A stretch of DNA of 64,000 bases from Asaia krungthepensis NRIC 0535. Lineage in GTDB: Bacteria > Pseudomonadota > Alphaproteobacteria > Acetobacterales > Acetobacteraceae. The translations under genes were made by a program, and so were the position numbers. Shown piece by piece: positions 63,514-64,000 of this stretch. The stretch is taken from contig NZ_BAPV01000061.1 of NCBI RefSeq assembly GCF_025995175.1, positions 285,671 to 349,670 of the forward strand. The letters run 5' to 3'. Position 1 is the first letter of the stretch. Each line of letters starts with the position of its first letter. Below the pieces are notes generated by a model. It saw nothing but the letters and a program-made list of their open reading frames with translations, made no database searches and had not been told where the DNA came from.

Positions 63514-63893
63514 AGGTTCTGCTCGATACGCATGCGTTGCTCTGGTGGCTTTCGGACTCAGAGCGGCTGGGTGAGACTGCACGGGAGATCATCGCAGACC
63601 CGGCCCACGATATTCTGGTGAGTATCGTGTCACTATGGGAGATTGCGATCAAAATCCGTATCGGAAAGCTGGATGCGGATATGAATGATATTCTGGCAGC
63701 CATCCCTGCGGAAGGCTTCTCTCTGCTGCCAATACAGCCCGAACACCTGCAGATCCTGATGTCTTTGCCTCTGCATCATCGTGATCCGTTTGACCATCTC
63801 CTGATGGCGCAGGCGCAAGCTGAACAGGCCACGTTCCTTTCGGAAGACGGGCAAATGGATCACTACCCCATCAAGAGAATACGCTGTTTATGA
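63510..63893 (+). CDS. PIN-domain toxin (VapC family)
   Basis: 127 residues from GTG 63510, overlapping the antitoxin stop. LLDTHALLWWLSD holds the first acidic residue of the PIN active site, SLWEIAIKIRIGKL the Glu, and HRDPFDHLLMAQAQ the last Asp pair; FLSEDGQM is near the end. VapC toxins are Mg-dependent RNases, often cutting tRNA or 23S rRNA. The Phd-like partner rather than VapB is common in this subgroup. Confidence 0.92.
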   Translation: MKVLLDTHALLWWLSDSERLGETAREIIADPAHDILVSIVSLWEIAIKIRIGKLDADMNDILAAIPAEGFSLLPIQPEHLQILMSLPLHHRDPFDHLLMAQAQAEQATFLSEDGQMDHYPIKRIRCL

Positions 63894-63952
63894 ATGCAGA
63901 AACCGCAAGATCGGTCGAGCGGTCTTTGCAGACACATGTCTAGGCTCAGGAC

Positions 63953-64000
63953 TCATAGCCAGAATATGACGGTTGCGGCGAGACAGATGGCCGAGAAGAA
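63953..64000 (-). mobile_element. 3' end of a second IS5-family element, cut by window edge
   Basis: The minus strand encodes FFSAICLAATVIFWL and a stop at 63953, matching the end of the transposase remnant at 57601-58008 (FFSAICLAATVMFWL). The element terminus TGAGTCCTGAGCC follows at about 63943-63955. The rest is outside the window, so whether the copy is complete is unknown. Confidence 0.85.

Noticed and set aside
47859..64000. Right-hand attachment repeat of the tRNA-Leu island
   Set aside because: I looked for a second copy of the tRNA-Leu 3' end (GTTCGAGTCCCATAGTTCGC) and saw only unrelated short matches such as GTTCGCACG near 57632.
1..64000. CRISPR array
   Set aside because: No regularly spaced repeats of 20-40 bases were seen and no cas genes are present.

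Overview
The window looks like the chromosome of an acetic acid bacterium (Acetobacteraceae, Alphaproteobacteria); I cannot fix the genus. The grounds are GC-rich coding sequence, three large TonB-dependent receptors with long His/Pro-rich linkers after the signal peptide, an L-idonate 5-dehydrogenase beside a sugar-acid type MFS carrier, a class I fructose-bisphosphate aldolase, and alphaproteobacterial protein types throughout.

Bases 1-47,700 are mainly core and metabolic genes. In order: a partial di-haem cytochrome c peroxidase; an M50-like membrane protein; two VOC proteins; cbiD (cobalamin synthesis); a TonB receptor; MFS carrier plus idnD; a second TonB receptor; a cell-wall recycling operon (SSS symporter, murQ, anmK) followed by a 47-residue lipoprotein; glutaminase; a manganese group (mntR, mntH and a third TonB receptor that carries a MntR-box-like palindrome); a molybdoenzyme cluster (FdhF/YdeP-type oxidoreductase, fdhD, nitrate-reductase-associated protein, mobA); an amidohydrolase; class I aldolase; a polysaccharide ABC exporter; a lytic transglycosylase with SPOR domain; peroxiredoxin; DUF1643; a POTRA-only protein; a POT peptide carrier; a DnaJ-like co-chaperone with a small membrane protein behind it; a DUF1656-HlyD-OMF efflux set that lacks its FUSC pump; and a polyamine-ABC-like trio whose ATPase has lost its Walker A lysine and whose permease is only 138 residues long.

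Bases 47,773-64,000 are accessory DNA. A tRNA-Leu(UAA) is followed directly by a tyrosine integrase. Behind it comes a type I restriction-modification operon on the minus strand: an XRE/HigA-like gene, hsdM, hsdS, an unrecognised 333-residue gene with a HEPN-like C-terminus, and hsdR. Then come an IS5-family remnant and a two-gene operon of membrane-associated dynamin-like GTPases. The first GTPase of that operon ends in a NusA-type KH RNA-binding module. The right part holds a 15-bp terminator hairpin next to 12 bases identical to the 3' end of initiator tRNA (a probable attachment-site remnant), a small tyrosine recombinase, a Phd/VapC-type toxin-antitoxin pair with a 15-bp inverted repeat over its ribosome binding site, and the end of a second IS5-family copy cut by the window edge.

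The most promising undescribed system is the dynamin-like GTPase pair with the NusA-like KH fusion (58,069-61,996). Second are the 333-residue gene inside the hsd operon and the degenerate polyamine-ABC-like trio at 43,918-46,540.
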